Assembly (NCBI RefSeq): GCF_016741775.1
Contig: NZ_JAERRK010000002.1
Location: 62,001 to 126,000 of the forward strand
Direction of reading: 5' to 3'
Length of the DNA: 64,000 nucleotides
DNA from: Streptomyces actinomycinicus
Lineage (GTDB): Bacteria > Actinomycetota > Actinomycetes > Streptomycetales > Streptomycetaceae
Shown here: in pieces, positions 15,753 through 24,240 of the stretch
Position numbering within the stretch: the stretch's first letter is position 1
Layout: every line of letters begins with the position of its first letter
The notes under the pieces: generated by a model
Database searches by the model: none
What the model saw: the letters and a program-made list of their open reading frames with translations, nothing else
What the model was told of the DNA's origin: nothing
Position numbers and translations under genes: made by a program

Positions 15753-17408
15753 TCAAGGAGCCTGGGAAACGTGGGGCAGCGTCTGCAGGGGCAGGTCCAG
15801 GCGTACCTCCGTGCCCCGCTCGTGCGTGCCCCGTCCGATGCGGATGCGGGCACCCGCCTGGGCGGCCCGTTCCACCATGCCGAGCAGACCGAAGTGGCCG
15901 GTGGTGCGCAGGTGTTCCAGTGTCGTGCCGGGCGGCAGGCCGGTGCCGTCGTCGTGGATCGACAGGCAGAGCATGTCGCCCTGGACCGCCGCACGGACGT
16001 CCACAGCGGTCGCGGACGCGTGCCGGTGGGCGTTCTCCAGCGCTTCCGTGGTGATGGAGAGGACGTGGCGGGCCAGGGGAGCGGGCAGAGGTGGCAGGCC
16101 GGCCGCGTCCGTGGGCCAGTGGCAGGTGGCGCGCAGACCTGTGCGTCTGCTGAAGGTCCGCGTTTCTTGCGCCAGTTCGTGCCAGAACCGCGATCTCCCC
16201 GTCCGTTCCGGCGACTCCGGCCACTCCGGCCGCTCCCGTCGCAGGTCCGTCAGCAGTTCACGCGACTCCGCCGCCGCCCTGCGGGCCGAGCGGGACACCA
16301 GCTCCGCCTGATCCCTGATGCGGGCCGGGTCGGGCTCGGCCGCCGACGCCGTGCTCGCCAGCCCGTCCGCCGCCAGAGCCACGCCGTACAGGGTCTTGGC
16401 CACCGAGTCGTGCATCTCCCGGGCCAGCCGCGCCCGTTCCGCACTCACCGCTTCCGCCGCCGCGAGGCGCGCCTGGACCGTCGTCAGTGCCTGGGTCGCG
16501 GCGCCGAAGCGGAGCATCAGGTTGCGCAGGGTCGAGCCCATCGCCCCCGCGATGACACACAGCCCGGGCAGGAGCAGTGCCTCGACGACGGGTGCGTGCC
16601 GGTCGGCCTTCAGCGTGGCGTGGACCAGCAGCAGGATCAGGGCCTGCAGAGAGGCGAAGCAGGCCGCGCCACGCCAGCTGTAGACCAGGCCGGCCAGGAG
16701 CGGGGTGCAGACGCTGACGTAGGCGAGGGTGGTGTCCGGGCCCGCCGAGATCAGGAGGAAGGAGCCGAAGAGGGTGTCCGCGGCCAGGAGGCTCGGGTGG
16801 CGCAGGAGGAGGGGGCCGAAGCGTTCCCAGTCGCGGAAGAGGACGTAGGACACCATGAACGTGACGACCACGGCCGCACCCACCAGCCGGGCGCCCAGAC
16901 CGGGTGCCGCGTTGAGGAGGGCCGCGGGGGCGGACAGGACGATCATCGCCAGCCGGAAGCCGAAGACCTGGCGGCACATTGCCTGCAGGGCCCGGATCTG
17001 GAGCTTCTCGGAGGGTTCGGCCGCGGGTGGCGCGGCATGGTCGGCGTCGGTCACGTGGTCGGCGCAGGGCGCGTGGTCGGCGCAGGGCGCGTGGTCGGCG
17101 CAGGGCGCGTGCCCCCCGTCTGTCGCGTGCCCGACGCCCCCGGCGTGCTCGACACCGGGCACGTACCCGACACCGGTCGTGGGCTCGGCGTCGACGGCAG
17201 GGGCAGCACCGGTCGCATGGTCGACGTGGTCGAAGCGAGCGACGGCGCCTCTCCGCCCCGGCCACCGTGCGAACGCCCCGGCCAGCCGCGCCATTCGCGT
17301 CCCCCGGGCCATTCCCGCCCACCCGATGCCCCCTGCGCCCCCGGCGGTCCCTGCGCCCCCGGCGGGCCCGGCGTGGCCCCCGACGCCCGTCAGTCCGGTC
17401 ACCGTCAT
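15753..17408 (-). CDS. NarL-family sensor histidine kinase of the Tad locus
   Basis: 551 residues. The N-terminal region (about 1-135) is low complexity, with an 18-bp repeat encoding HAPCAD three times. A membrane region (about 150-300) with four to six helices includes LAMIVLSAPAALLNAAPGLGARLVGAAVVVTFMVSYVLF. The HisKA_3 dimerisation motif is LAREMHDSVAKTLYGVALAADGL, with His as acceptor. The HATPase_c part has ITTEALENAHRHASATAV (N box), HDDGTGLPPG and GHFGLLGMVERA. The signal is unknown. It starts at ATG 17408, 7 bp after tadC; there is no strong ribosome-binding site, so coupling to tadC is likely. Confidence 0.88.
   Translation of the reverse strand: MTVTGLTGVGGHAGPAGGAGTAGGAGGIGWAGMARGTRMARLAGAFARWPGRRGAVARFDHVDHATGAAPAVDAEPTTGVGYVPGVEHAGGVGHATDGGHAPCADHAPCADHAPCADHVTDADHAAPPAAEPSEKLQIRALQAMCRQVFGFRLAMIVLSAPAALLNAAPGLGARLVGAAVVVTFMVSYVLFRDWERFGPLLLRHPSLLAADTLFGSFLLISAGPDTTLAYVSVCTPLLAGLVYSWRGAACFASLQALILLLVHATLKADRHAPVVEALLLPGLCVIAGAMGSTLRNLMLRFGAATQALTTVQARLAAAEAVSAERARLAREMHDSVAKTLYGVALAADGLASTASAAEPDPARIRDQAELVSRSARRAAAESRELLTDLRRERPEWPESPERTGRSRFWHELAQETRTFSRRTGLRATCHWPTDAAGLPPLPAPLARHVLSITTEALENAHRHASATAVDVRAAVQGDMLCLSIHDDGTGLPPGTTLEHLRTTGHFGLLGMVERAAQAGARIRIGRGTHERGTEVRLDLPLQTLPHVSQAP
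17055..17108 (-). repeat. 18-bp in-frame tandem repeat in histidine kinase
   Basis: Three identical copies of GTGGTCGGCGCAGGGCGC (plus strand) encode Ala-Asp-His-Ala-Pro-Cys in the cytoplasmic N-terminal extension of the kinase. Confidence 0.9.
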
Positions 17409-17415
17409 GGCCGTC

Positions 17416-18303
17416 TCACTTTCCCGTGAGCGAGCCGAAGTCGACGCCGGAGCCCAGCAGCAGGCCGGCGCCGAGCAGGAGCATCGTCGCCGGGACCATG
17501 AACGTGGTGATCATCAGCGTGGCCTTGGGTACCGCGCGGGCGGCCTTGCGACGGGCGTTCTGGGCGTCGGTGCGGCGCATGTCCTTGGCCAGCGAGACCA
17601 GGGTGTCCACGATGGGCGCGCCGAGTTCCTCGCCCTGTTGCAGTGCCGTCACGAACATCGCCACCTGTTCGGAGTCGTTGCGCCGGCGCAGTTCCGCGAA
17701 GGCCTGGCGGCGGCTCATGCCGAGGTCCATCTGGCGGAGCGTGATGCGGAGTTCGTCGGCCCAGGGTCCCTCGTAGCGGGTGGCGACCCGGTCCAGGGCC
17801 TGGCGGAAGCCGAGGCCCGCGCTGACCACGACCGCCAGTACGTCCAGGAAGTCGGGCAGGGTGCGTTCGATGACGTCCTTGCGGACCCGGATCGCCGACC
17901 AGATGCCGACCTCCGTCCAGAAGGCGCCGAACAGCAGCAGGAGCAGGGCCACGAACCACTGGCCGCGGAGCAGGAAGACCAGGCAGCCCACGCCGCCGAG
18001 TGCGCCGTACACGGCGCGGCGGGCCGCGTAGCGGTCGATCGTCAGGCCGCCGGGGTTACCGGCGAGGTCGATCCTCCGGCGGTACTTGGCCACCAGGCGC
18101 GGGCCCATCAGGCGCAGCACGGCGGGGGCGTAGCGCATGCCCATGCGGTCGATGACGGAGCCGACGGCGCCGGTGCGGGTGGCGCCGACCTCCAGGGCCA
18201 CGGCGAGGTCGCCGGGGAGCCTGGCGTCGGCCCGGTACATGCGGATGCCGGTGAAGGCACCGAGGACGCCGAGGCCCGTCAGCAGGGCGAGCAGGAATGC
18301 CAT
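17416..18303 (-). CDS. tadC: TadC-like inner membrane protein (T2SS F family)
   Basis: 295 residues. An N-terminal helix, a basic segment (KYRRRIDLAGNPGGLTIDRYAARRAVYG) and two helices precede the F domain: LPDFLDVLAVVVSAGLGFRQALDRVATRYEGPWADELRITLRQMDLGMSRRQAFAELRRR... The last helix is TLMITTFMVPATMLLLGAGLLLGSG. Together these match actinobacterial TadC (GspF-like platform) proteins. With TadB it forms the membrane platform driven by TadA. The tadB stop is 13 bp upstream; the kinase gene starts 7 bp downstream. Confidence 0.9.
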   Translation of the reverse strand: MAFLLALLTGLGVLGAFTGIRMYRADARLPGDLAVALEVGATRTGAVGSVIDRMGMRYAPAVLRLMGPRLVAKYRRRIDLAGNPGGLTIDRYAARRAVYGALGGVGCLVFLLRGQWFVALLLLLFGAFWTEVGIWSAIRVRKDVIERTLPDFLDVLAVVVSAGLGFRQALDRVATRYEGPWADELRITLRQMDLGMSRRQAFAELRRRNDSEQVAMFVTALQQGEELGAPIVDTLVSLAKDMRRTDAQNARRKAARAVPKATLMITTFMVPATMLLLGAGLLLGSGVDFGSLTGK

Positions 18304-18316
18304 CGGGTCACCTCCC

Positions 18317-19261
18317 TCACACGTCGATCCGGCTCAGGCGGCGGATGAGGACGAAGCCGACGGCGTACATGGCGAACGCGATGATCACGCAGGCCTGGCC
18401 GACCGATGAGCCGGTCATACGGTCCAGTGCGCCGTCCTTGACGCCGTTCATCAGGAACAGCGCGCCGATGCCGAGGACGGGCACGGCGTACGACGTCATG
18501 GTCACCTGGGAGAGCTGGGTGCGGATCTCGCGCCGGGTCTCCTTGCGTTCCTCCAGGGTCTCGGTCAGGTTCCGCAGGGCGGACACCACCTGGCCGCCCG
18601 CCCGGTTCGACAGGACCAGAGTGGTGACGAGGACGACCAGCTCGCGGGACGGGAGCCGGTCCGCGAGTTCGCCGAGCGCGTCGTCCAGGGAGTGGCCGAT
18701 GGCCAGCTGGTCGGCCACCTTGGCCAGTTCCTCGCCGGCCGGTGCCTCCAGTTCCTCCGCCGCCATGCCGATCGCGGTGCGCAGGGCGAGTCCGGCCTGG
18801 GTGGCGTTGGCCAGGATGCGGGCCAGTTCGGGAAGCTGGTTGATGAAGCGCTCGATGCGTTTCTGGCGTTGCCAGTTGAGGAACTGGACCGTCGCCCAGA
18901 CGCCGAGCAGACCCGCGAGCGGGCCGAAGAAGGGGGCCAGGGTGGCCTGGCCGATCAGCCAGAGCGCGGTGACCGTGGCGAGCATGTAGACGAAGAACTC
19001 GCCCGGTGTGACGTCCAGGCCGGTGGCCGCCAGCCGCAGTTCCAGCCAGCGGCCGAAACCGGTGCGGCGCAGCCGCCGGTCCAGGTCGCGGAAGCGGCGC
19101 CGGCGGCCGGCCGCCGCGGCTGCGCCGGTGTGCGAGAGGCGGTCGACCAGGGCCGCGCGCTGGGCCCGGCCCGAGGCGTAGGTGTGTACGCCGGCCACGC
19201 CCAGGACGCAGGTCAGCAGCGCCACGCCGGTGGTGAGCTGGACGAGGGTGTGGAGTTCCAT
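18317..19261 (-). CDS. tadB: TadB-like inner membrane protein (T2SS F family)
   Basis: 314 residues. One N-terminal helix (TTGVALLTCVLGVAGVHTYASG) and a cytoplasmic basic region precede two helices near 90-125. The F domain follows: QLPELARILANATQAGLALRTAIGMAAEELEAPAGEELAKVADQLAIGHSLDDALGELADRLPSRELVVLVTTLVLSNRAGG. Two C-terminal helices end the protein. This is the platform partner of TadC in Flp pilus assembly. The ATG start lies 5 bp downstream of the tadA stop. Confidence 0.91.
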   Translation of the reverse strand: MELHTLVQLTTGVALLTCVLGVAGVHTYASGRAQRAALVDRLSHTGAAAAAGRRRRFRDLDRRLRRTGFGRWLELRLAATGLDVTPGEFFVYMLATVTALWLIGQATLAPFFGPLAGLLGVWATVQFLNWQRQKRIERFINQLPELARILANATQAGLALRTAIGMAAEELEAPAGEELAKVADQLAIGHSLDDALGELADRLPSRELVVLVTTLVLSNRAGGQVVSALRNLTETLEERKETRREIRTQLSQVTMTSYAVPVLGIGALFLMNGVKDGALDRMTGSSVGQACVIIAFAMYAVGFVLIRRLSRIDV

Positions 19262-19266
19262 GGTCC

Positions 19267-20604
19267 TTACCTGGCTTCTCGGGTGGCGAGCTGGTCGGCG
19301 GTGCGCGCGACGCCGAAGGCCTGCGGGACGGGCTGGCTCGCCATGTAGAGGCGGTCAGCGGTGCGGCGGGGCAGCGGGAAGTAGCGGAAGGCGCCGTAGA
19401 CGCGGCCGTCCGGGCTCATGGGCTGGGCGTCGAAGCGGGCGACGGTGGCCAGCCGGTACGGCTCACCGCCGTGGCTGTCGAGCAGCGCGACCTCGGTGAT
19501 CCGGCGGGCGCCGTCGGCGAACCGGGTGAGCTGGACGAGGACGTCGACCGCGCTGTTGATCTGGTCGTGCAGCGCCACGAAGGGGACCTCGACGTCGGAC
19601 ATCGACGCCAGGGTCTGGAGCCGGGTGAGGGCGTCCTCGGCGCTGTTGGCGTGCACGGTGGCCAGCGACCCGTCGTGACCCGTGGACATCGCCTGGAGCA
19701 TGTCGAGGGACTCGCCGCCGCGGACCTCACCGACCACGATCCGGTCGGGGCGCATGCGCAGGGAGTTGCGCACCAGGTCGCGGATGGTGACCTGCCCCTT
19801 GCCCTCCACGTTCGGCGGGCGCGACTCCAGGCGGACCACGTGCGTCTGCTGGAGCTGGAGTTCGGCGGAGTCCTCGATGGTGATGATGCGCTCGTGGGAC
19901 GGGATCAGGCCGGACAGCGCGTTCAGCAGGGTCGTCTTCCCGGTGCCGGTCGCGCCGGACACGATGATGTTGAACTTTGCCTGCACCAGGCCGGCCAGCA
20001 GATACACCATGTGCTCGTCCAGCGAGCCGAAGGCGATCAGCTCCTGCAGGGTGAAGGAGCGCGGGAAGCGGCGGATGGTGAGGATCGGGCCGGTCAGCGA
20101 CAGCGGCGGGATGATGACGTTGACGCGTTCGCCGGAGGGGAGGCGGGCGTCGACCATCGGGTTCGACTCGTCCACGCGGCGGTTGACCGTCGACACGATC
20201 CGTTCGATGGTCTGCATCAGCTGGTCCGCGGAGACGAACCGCAGGGGCAACTGCTCGACCCGCCCGCCGCGTTCCACGAAGATCGCGTCGGGGCCGTTGA
20301 CCATGATCTCGGTGATCGACGCGTCCTCGAGGAGCGGCTCCAGGATGCCGAGTCCGAGCGCCTCGTCCACGACCCGGCGGATCAGCTGGGACCGCTCGAC
20401 CGTCGACAGCACCGGGCCCTCGCGGCTGATGATGTGCCCGAGGACCCGCTCCAGCCGCGCCCGGCGCTCGGCGGCGGCCAGCGAACTCATCTCCGCGAGG
20501 TCGATCTCCTCCAGCAGCTTGGCCCGGTAGGAGGCGACCAGGTGCCCGTCCTCGCCCCGGCTGCCGTGCTCCTCGGGAGTGCTGATGCGTGCCCGCAGGC
20601 TCAT
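19267..20604 (-). CDS. tadA: TadA/CpaF family ATPase
   Basis: 445 residues. This is the secretion/pilus motor ATPase of the PulE/VirB11 class. It has an N-terminal domain including EPLLEDASITEIMVNGPDAIFVERGGR, Walker A VSGATGTGKTTLLNALSG, an Asp box ERIITIEDSAELQLQQTHVVRLESRPPNVEGKGQVTIRDLVRNSLRMRPDRIVVGEVRGGESLDMLQAMSTGHDGSLATVHAN, and a C-terminal domain. It drives Flp pilus extrusion. Its start codon is followed within the same transcript by tadB and tadC, and its ATG overlaps the upstream... downstream TadE-like gene junction at 20601-20604 by 4 bp (ATGA type), indicating one operon. Confidence 0.95.
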   Translation of the reverse strand: MSLRARISTPEEHGSRGEDGHLVASYRAKLLEEIDLAEMSSLAAAERRARLERVLGHIISREGPVLSTVERSQLIRRVVDEALGLGILEPLLEDASITEIMVNGPDAIFVERGGRVEQLPLRFVSADQLMQTIERIVSTVNRRVDESNPMVDARLPSGERVNVIIPPLSLTGPILTIRRFPRSFTLQELIAFGSLDEHMVYLLAGLVQAKFNIIVSGATGTGKTTLLNALSGLIPSHERIITIEDSAELQLQQTHVVRLESRPPNVEGKGQVTIRDLVRNSLRMRPDRIVVGEVRGGESLDMLQAMSTGHDGSLATVHANSAEDALTRLQTLASMSDVEVPFVALHDQINSAVDVLVQLTRFADGARRITEVALLDSHGGEPYRLATVARFDAQPMSPDGRVYGAFRYFPLPRRTADRLYMASQPVPQAFGVARTADQLATREAR

Positions 20605-20969
20605 GGGTTCGCTTCTCCTCGGTCAGTGGTCGAGCGCGGCATGGTGGCGGACTTGGTGGCGTCGCCGAAGCTCCAGAGGATTCTGGGAATGGTGACGTGG
20701 GCGGTGACGGTGACCGACTCGCCGTCGCCTCCGGTCCGCCCGCACTCCACGTGCAGTCCTCCGCCGACCGCCTGCGCGCACGCCTGTGCGGCACCCTGCC
20801 CCAGCGACTCCGCCCGCGCCCCCGCCCTGGCCGCGGTACCGGCCTGCTCGGCGGCGTAGGCGACCGCCCCGATCTGGATGCCGGCCAGCCCGACGATCAG
20901 CAGAACCGGGATGAAGCCCAGGTATTCGATGGCGACCTGACCCACGTCGCGCATACGGCGGTGCGGCAT
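20601..20969 (-). CDS. TadE-like pseudopilin 1
   Basis: 122 residues. VGQVAIEYLGFIPVLLIVGLAGIQIGAVAYAAEQAG shows the G-x4-E-Y prepilin cleavage pattern and a single helix, followed by AARAGARAES and a short extracytoplasmic domain with three Cys. TadE-like minor pseudopilins are processed by the same peptidase as Flp pilin. The stop codon overlaps the tadA start codon (4 bp), and the gene begins one base after the second TadE-like gene. Confidence 0.85.
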   Translation of the reverse strand: MPHRRMRDVGQVAIEYLGFIPVLLIVGLAGIQIGAVAYAAEQAGTAARAGARAESLGQGAAQACAQAVGGGLHVECGRTGGDGESVTVTAHVTIPRILWSFGDATKSATMPRSTTDRGEANP

Positions 20970-20970
20970 C

Positions 20971-21351
20971 TCAGTCCTTCACCTCCTCGACGGCACCGGC
21001 GTGGCCGTGCACGGTGACGGGGAAGGAGACCAGGCCCGGGAAGAGGACCGGGACCTTGAGGGAGACGTCGGCCGTGACATAGCCGGACGGGTTGCAGCTC
21101 ACGGACGCGTCCCCCTTCCACGCCGCCGACAGGTGCTTCAGCCCCGCCTCGGCGCACGCGGCCTGACGTGCCCCTCCCCGCGGGGCTGCGGTACCCGCCC
21201 GCGCCGCCTCGTCCGCAGCATTCCCCGCCTGCGTGAAGGTGTATCCCACGAGCACGGCCTGCCACATCAGCACCAGCGTCAGAACGATCAACGGAGTCAT
21301 CCCGAGGAACTCGATGCTCACCTGTCCCCGGTCCCCGCCCGGCCGTTTCAC
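20971..21351 (-). CDS. TadE-like pseudopilin 2
   Basis: 126 residues. RGQVSIEFLGMTPLIVLTLVLMWQAVLVGYTFTQAGNAADEAARAG is the TadE signature, with G-x4-E-F, a single helix and an Ala-rich stalk. An extracytoplasmic domain with two Cys follows. It differs enough from its neighbour to be a functional paralogue rather than a recent duplicate. It lies 7 bp downstream of the TadZ-like gene. Confidence 0.86.
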   Translation of the reverse strand: MKRPGGDRGQVSIEFLGMTPLIVLTLVLMWQAVLVGYTFTQAGNAADEAARAGTAAPRGGARQAACAEAGLKHLSAAWKGDASVSCNPSGYVTADVSLKVPVLFPGLVSFPVTVHGHAGAVEEVKD

Positions 21352-21358
21352 GGAGCGC

Positions 21359-22597
21359 TCACTCCTTCCGCCGCCGGAAGCCGACCGGCCCCCGGCCGCC
21401 GCTTCGGTGGGAGCCCGCCTCGGCGGCGCCCTTGACCAGCCCCAGTTCGCCGGCGAGCCCCCACAGGGCCTGCTTCACCGTGCTCTTGGCGTCGAGTTCG
21501 TGCACCCGGCCCGCGTCCACCACGGCCTGAAGTTCCTTGAAGTTGGCGGGTACGGCCGTACGCGCCAGGGCCGTGCCGGTGATGCGCTGCACCAGTGCGG
21601 GCTGGATCTCCGTGCTGCGGGTGTGCCGGTTGACGACCACCGTCGTCTCCTCGGCCTTGCGGATCTGCAGCCGGTCCCACATCCGGACCGTCCGCTTGGC
21701 CGCGCGTACGGCGATGACGTCCGGAGTGGTGACGAGCAGCGCGGTGTCGGCCATTTCCACCGCCGCCGCGCCCGCACCGCTGAGCTGGGCGCCGCAGTCG
21801 ATGACGACGACCTCGTAGCGGGAGCGCAGGGCGCTGACGATCTGGCGGGCGGCCCGGTCGGTGACCTCTTCGCCGCGTTCGCCCTCGCCGGGCGCGAGGA
21901 GCAGGGCGAGGCCGGTGTCGTGGCGGAAGACGGCGTCGGCGAGTACGCGGGGTGAGATGTCGGTGATGGTGGCCAGGTCGGCCACGGAGCGGCGGAACTG
22001 GATGTCGAGGTAGGAGGCGATGTCGCCGGTCTGGAGGTCCAGGTCGACGAGGGCGGTGGGGCGGCCGGAGGCCTGCGCGGCGAGGGCCAGCTGGATCGCC
22101 GTCAGTGTGGCGCCCGCGCCTCCTTTGGCGCCGCTGACCGTGACGACGGTGCCGCCGGCCCCGCCGAGCACGTCGGCACCGTGGCCGAGGTGCCGTCGTA
22201 CGCCCGTCGACCACTGGGCCACCGCCTGCACCCGGCCGGCGAGTTCCTCGTACGACAGCGGGAGCCCGACCAGGCCGCGGGCGCCGGAGTCCATGGCGGC
22301 GGCGAACAGGCCGGGGCCGGCGTCGGTGGTGACGAGGATGACGCCGACGGCGGGGAAGCGCAGGGCGACCTCGCGGATCAGCTCCAGGGCGGGGACCGGG
22401 CCGATGCGTTCGTGGACGACGACGACCTCGGGGAGTTCGTCGACCGACTCGGCGGCCAGCCGGGCGAGGGAGTCGACCAGCTGGGTGGAGTCGGTCACCG
22501 GAGGCTGCGGTTCGGCGTCGGGGAGCTGGCTGAGCAGGGTGGTGAGGGAGCGGACGGCGTCCGGGTCCGCGCCGGCCGGGAGGATCCTGGTGGGCAT
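21359..22597 (-). CDS. tadZ: TadZ/CpaE family localisation ATPase
   Basis: 412 residues. The N-terminal receiver-like domain (about 1-140) contains VVVVHERIGPVPALELIREVALRFPAVGVILVTTDAGPGLFAAAMDSGARGLVGLPLSYEEL. The MinD/ParA-type ATPase domain has a deviant Walker A, VSGAKGGAGATLTAIQLALAA, which shows Ala-Thr where Lys-Thr/Gly-Lys-Thr is usual, and VDLDLQTGDIASYLDI. Members of this family place the Tad machinery in the cell, and some have weak ATPase activity. It is 9 bp downstream of the CpaB-like gene. Confidence 0.88.
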   Translation of the reverse strand: MPTRILPAGADPDAVRSLTTLLSQLPDAEPQPPVTDSTQLVDSLARLAAESVDELPEVVVVHERIGPVPALELIREVALRFPAVGVILVTTDAGPGLFAAAMDSGARGLVGLPLSYEELAGRVQAVAQWSTGVRRHLGHGADVLGGAGGTVVTVSGAKGGAGATLTAIQLALAAQASGRPTALVDLDLQTGDIASYLDIQFRRSVADLATITDISPRVLADAVFRHDTGLALLLAPGEGERGEEVTDRAARQIVSALRSRYEVVVIDCGAQLSGAGAAAVEMADTALLVTTPDVIAVRAAKRTVRMWDRLQIRKAEETTVVVNRHTRSTEIQPALVQRITGTALARTAVPANFKELQAVVDAGRVHELDAKSTVKQALWGLAGELGLVKGAAEAGSHRSGGRGPVGFRRRKE

Positions 22598-22606
22598 GGC
22601 CGCCTC

Positions 22607-23314
22607 TCACTTGTCCGTCGCGAGTTCGTAGGTGCGGTCCTTGTCCGGGACGCCGGTCTCGCCGCCGGGGGCCACGAGCGCGAGCCGGACTCGCTGGGCG
22701 AAGGACTCGGCGTAGGTGATGCGCTGGGCGTCGAGGGTGGACAGCGCGAAGGTGATGGGGACGGCTTCGGTGGGCTGCTGCTGGTTCTTGCTGCGGTCGG
22801 GGTCGAGGGCGGTGATGTGGCCGACGTCGAGTACCCGGGCGTTGGTGACGATGATCTTCGACTGGTCCGGGTCGCCCTCCTTCTTCCCCTCGAAGGTGGC
22901 GTAGACGTTGACGCGCGAGCCGGGGGTGATCTTGCCGGCGACTCCGGTCGCCGCGTCGATCATGATGGCGACCTCCTGCTGGCCCGGCTGGAGGGCGGGC
23001 TGGTCGACGATCATGTCGGTCTGCAGCAGGGAGCCGGCGCGCAGCGTGGTGACGGCGATCTTGCCGCGGATCTGGCGGAGGTCGGTGACGGCGTTGCCGG
23101 ACAGCCACCGCTCCGGCATCTCGATCTTCTCGAACTGGCCGGTGTCCAGCGCGGTGTAGGGCTCGACCTCGGACTTGACCCGGTAGGCGGTGACCTCGGG
23201 GCCGACCTTGGAATTCGCGTCGTGGACGACGGAGAGCACGCCGGCGAACGCGCCGAGCGCGCACAGGACCGAGAGGATCAGGAGTATCACGCCGCGGCGC
23301 TGACGGGAGTTCAT
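22607..23314 (-). CDS. cpaB: CpaB/RcpC-like Flp pilus assembly protein (SAF domain)
   Basis: 235 residues. The N-terminal helix is RRGVILLILSVLCALGAFAGVLSVV. A SAF domain follows (VKSEVEPYTALDTGQFEKIEMPERWLSGNAVTDLRQIRGKIAVTTLRAGSLLQ), then the RcpC/CpaB region (QQEVAIMIDAATGVAGKITPGSRVNVYATF). The family often accompanies an outer-membrane secretin in Gram-negative bacteria. In Actinobacteria it is presumably wall-associated. The ATG at 23314 has GAGG about 13 bases upstream; it is the natural start because the hydrophobic helix follows immediately. Confidence 0.88.
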   Translation of the reverse strand: MNSRQRRGVILLILSVLCALGAFAGVLSVVHDANSKVGPEVTAYRVKSEVEPYTALDTGQFEKIEMPERWLSGNAVTDLRQIRGKIAVTTLRAGSLLQTDMIVDQPALQPGQQEVAIMIDAATGVAGKITPGSRVNVYATFEGKKEGDPDQSKIIVTNARVLDVGHITALDPDRSKNQQQPTEAVPITFALSTLDAQRITYAESFAQRVRLALVAPGGETGVPDKDRTYELATDK

Positions 23315-23376
23315 GAACCGTGCAACCTCATTGGGGGAATCGGTCGAGCGGGATGTGAGGGTGGTGTCCGGGCCGG

Positions 23377-24240
23377 TCAGGCGGGCGCGCGTTGCTCCAG
23401 TGCGCGGGGTGCGGCGGGTTCGTGGGCGGGTGGCGGTGTGGCGGAGCAGAAGACGCAGCGGTCGCCGATGACGTCGAGGCCGCACCAGTGGCAGGTGGTC
23501 TGCCGTACGGAGGTGACCAGCTGGTAGAGGACCGAGAGGTCGGCGAGGTAGCTGCAGAACTCGACCAGGCGGCCGGTCCCCCACCACAGCGGGGACTCGG
23601 CGGGCAGGGGGGTCTCGCGCAGCCCGTGCACGCTCCACTGCGTGCCGAGCCCGGCGGCCCATTCGCTCTGCAGCTGTCCCTTGGCGACGAGCATCCAGGT
23701 GCTGAACTCGGGCCCCTTGAGGGTGGCGTCCGGGGTGACCTTGACGAGTTGCGGCTCGGGGTGCGCGACGACGGCGAACTGGCTGCCGGGCACCCAGGAT
23801 CTGGCGTGTGCCTTCAGTCCGACCGGCACCCGGTCCAGCTTGGCGACGGAGCCGAGGACGGCGCCGGCGTGGATGTAGTGGGTGAGCAGCCGGCCGGCGG
23901 AGGCGAGCAGGCCCGGGCTCAGGTCGCAGGAGGCGAGCTGGCGCAGCTGCCGGGCCAGGACGGCGATGCCGAGCGGCGGCAGCTCGGGGCGGAACAGGGC
24001 GATCCGGTCGCTCTCCAGCAGCGAGCGCAGGGTGTGCAGGCGTCGCACGACCGGTTCCGGGGTGGCCTGTGAACACACCACCACCAGGTACCCGTACTGC
24101 TCGGTCAGAGTGTGGATCTCGGTGAGTGCGTGGTCCAGCGGCTTGCGGTCGAGGCCGCTCAGCACGACGGCGGGCATGGTCCGTTCGTCCTGCGCCGGCA
24201 GCGCCATGTCGGCACTGGTCACGGCAATGGCAGTTGGCAC
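23377..24240 (-). CDS. Conserved Tad-locus protein with C-terminal zinc ribbon, function unknown
   Basis: 287 residues and not recognised as a named family. The start is GTG at 24240 with GGGGAG upstream; an ATG seven codons earlier has none. The first 90 residues (PAVVLSGLDRKPLDHALTEIHTLTEQYGYLVVVCSQATPEP) look like an alpha/beta domain. The middle contains WVPGSQFAVVAHPEPQLVKVTPDATLKGPEFSTWMLVAKGQLQSEW, and the C-terminus has CHWC and CVFC pairs 10 residues apart (CHWCGLDVIGDRCVFC), a likely zinc ribbon. It is first in the Tad gene run, 62 bp before cpaB, suggesting a cytoplasmic regulator or assembly factor (inference). Confidence 0.68.
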   Translation of the reverse strand: MPTAIAVTSADMALPAQDERTMPAVVLSGLDRKPLDHALTEIHTLTEQYGYLVVVCSQATPEPVVRRLHTLRSLLESDRIALFRPELPPLGIAVLARQLRQLASCDLSPGLLASAGRLLTHYIHAGAVLGSVAKLDRVPVGLKAHARSWVPGSQFAVVAHPEPQLVKVTPDATLKGPEFSTWMLVAKGQLQSEWAAGLGTQWSVHGLRETPLPAESPLWWGTGRLVEFCSYLADLSVLYQLVTSVRQTTCHWCGLDVIGDRCVFCSATPPPAHEPAAPRALEQRAPA

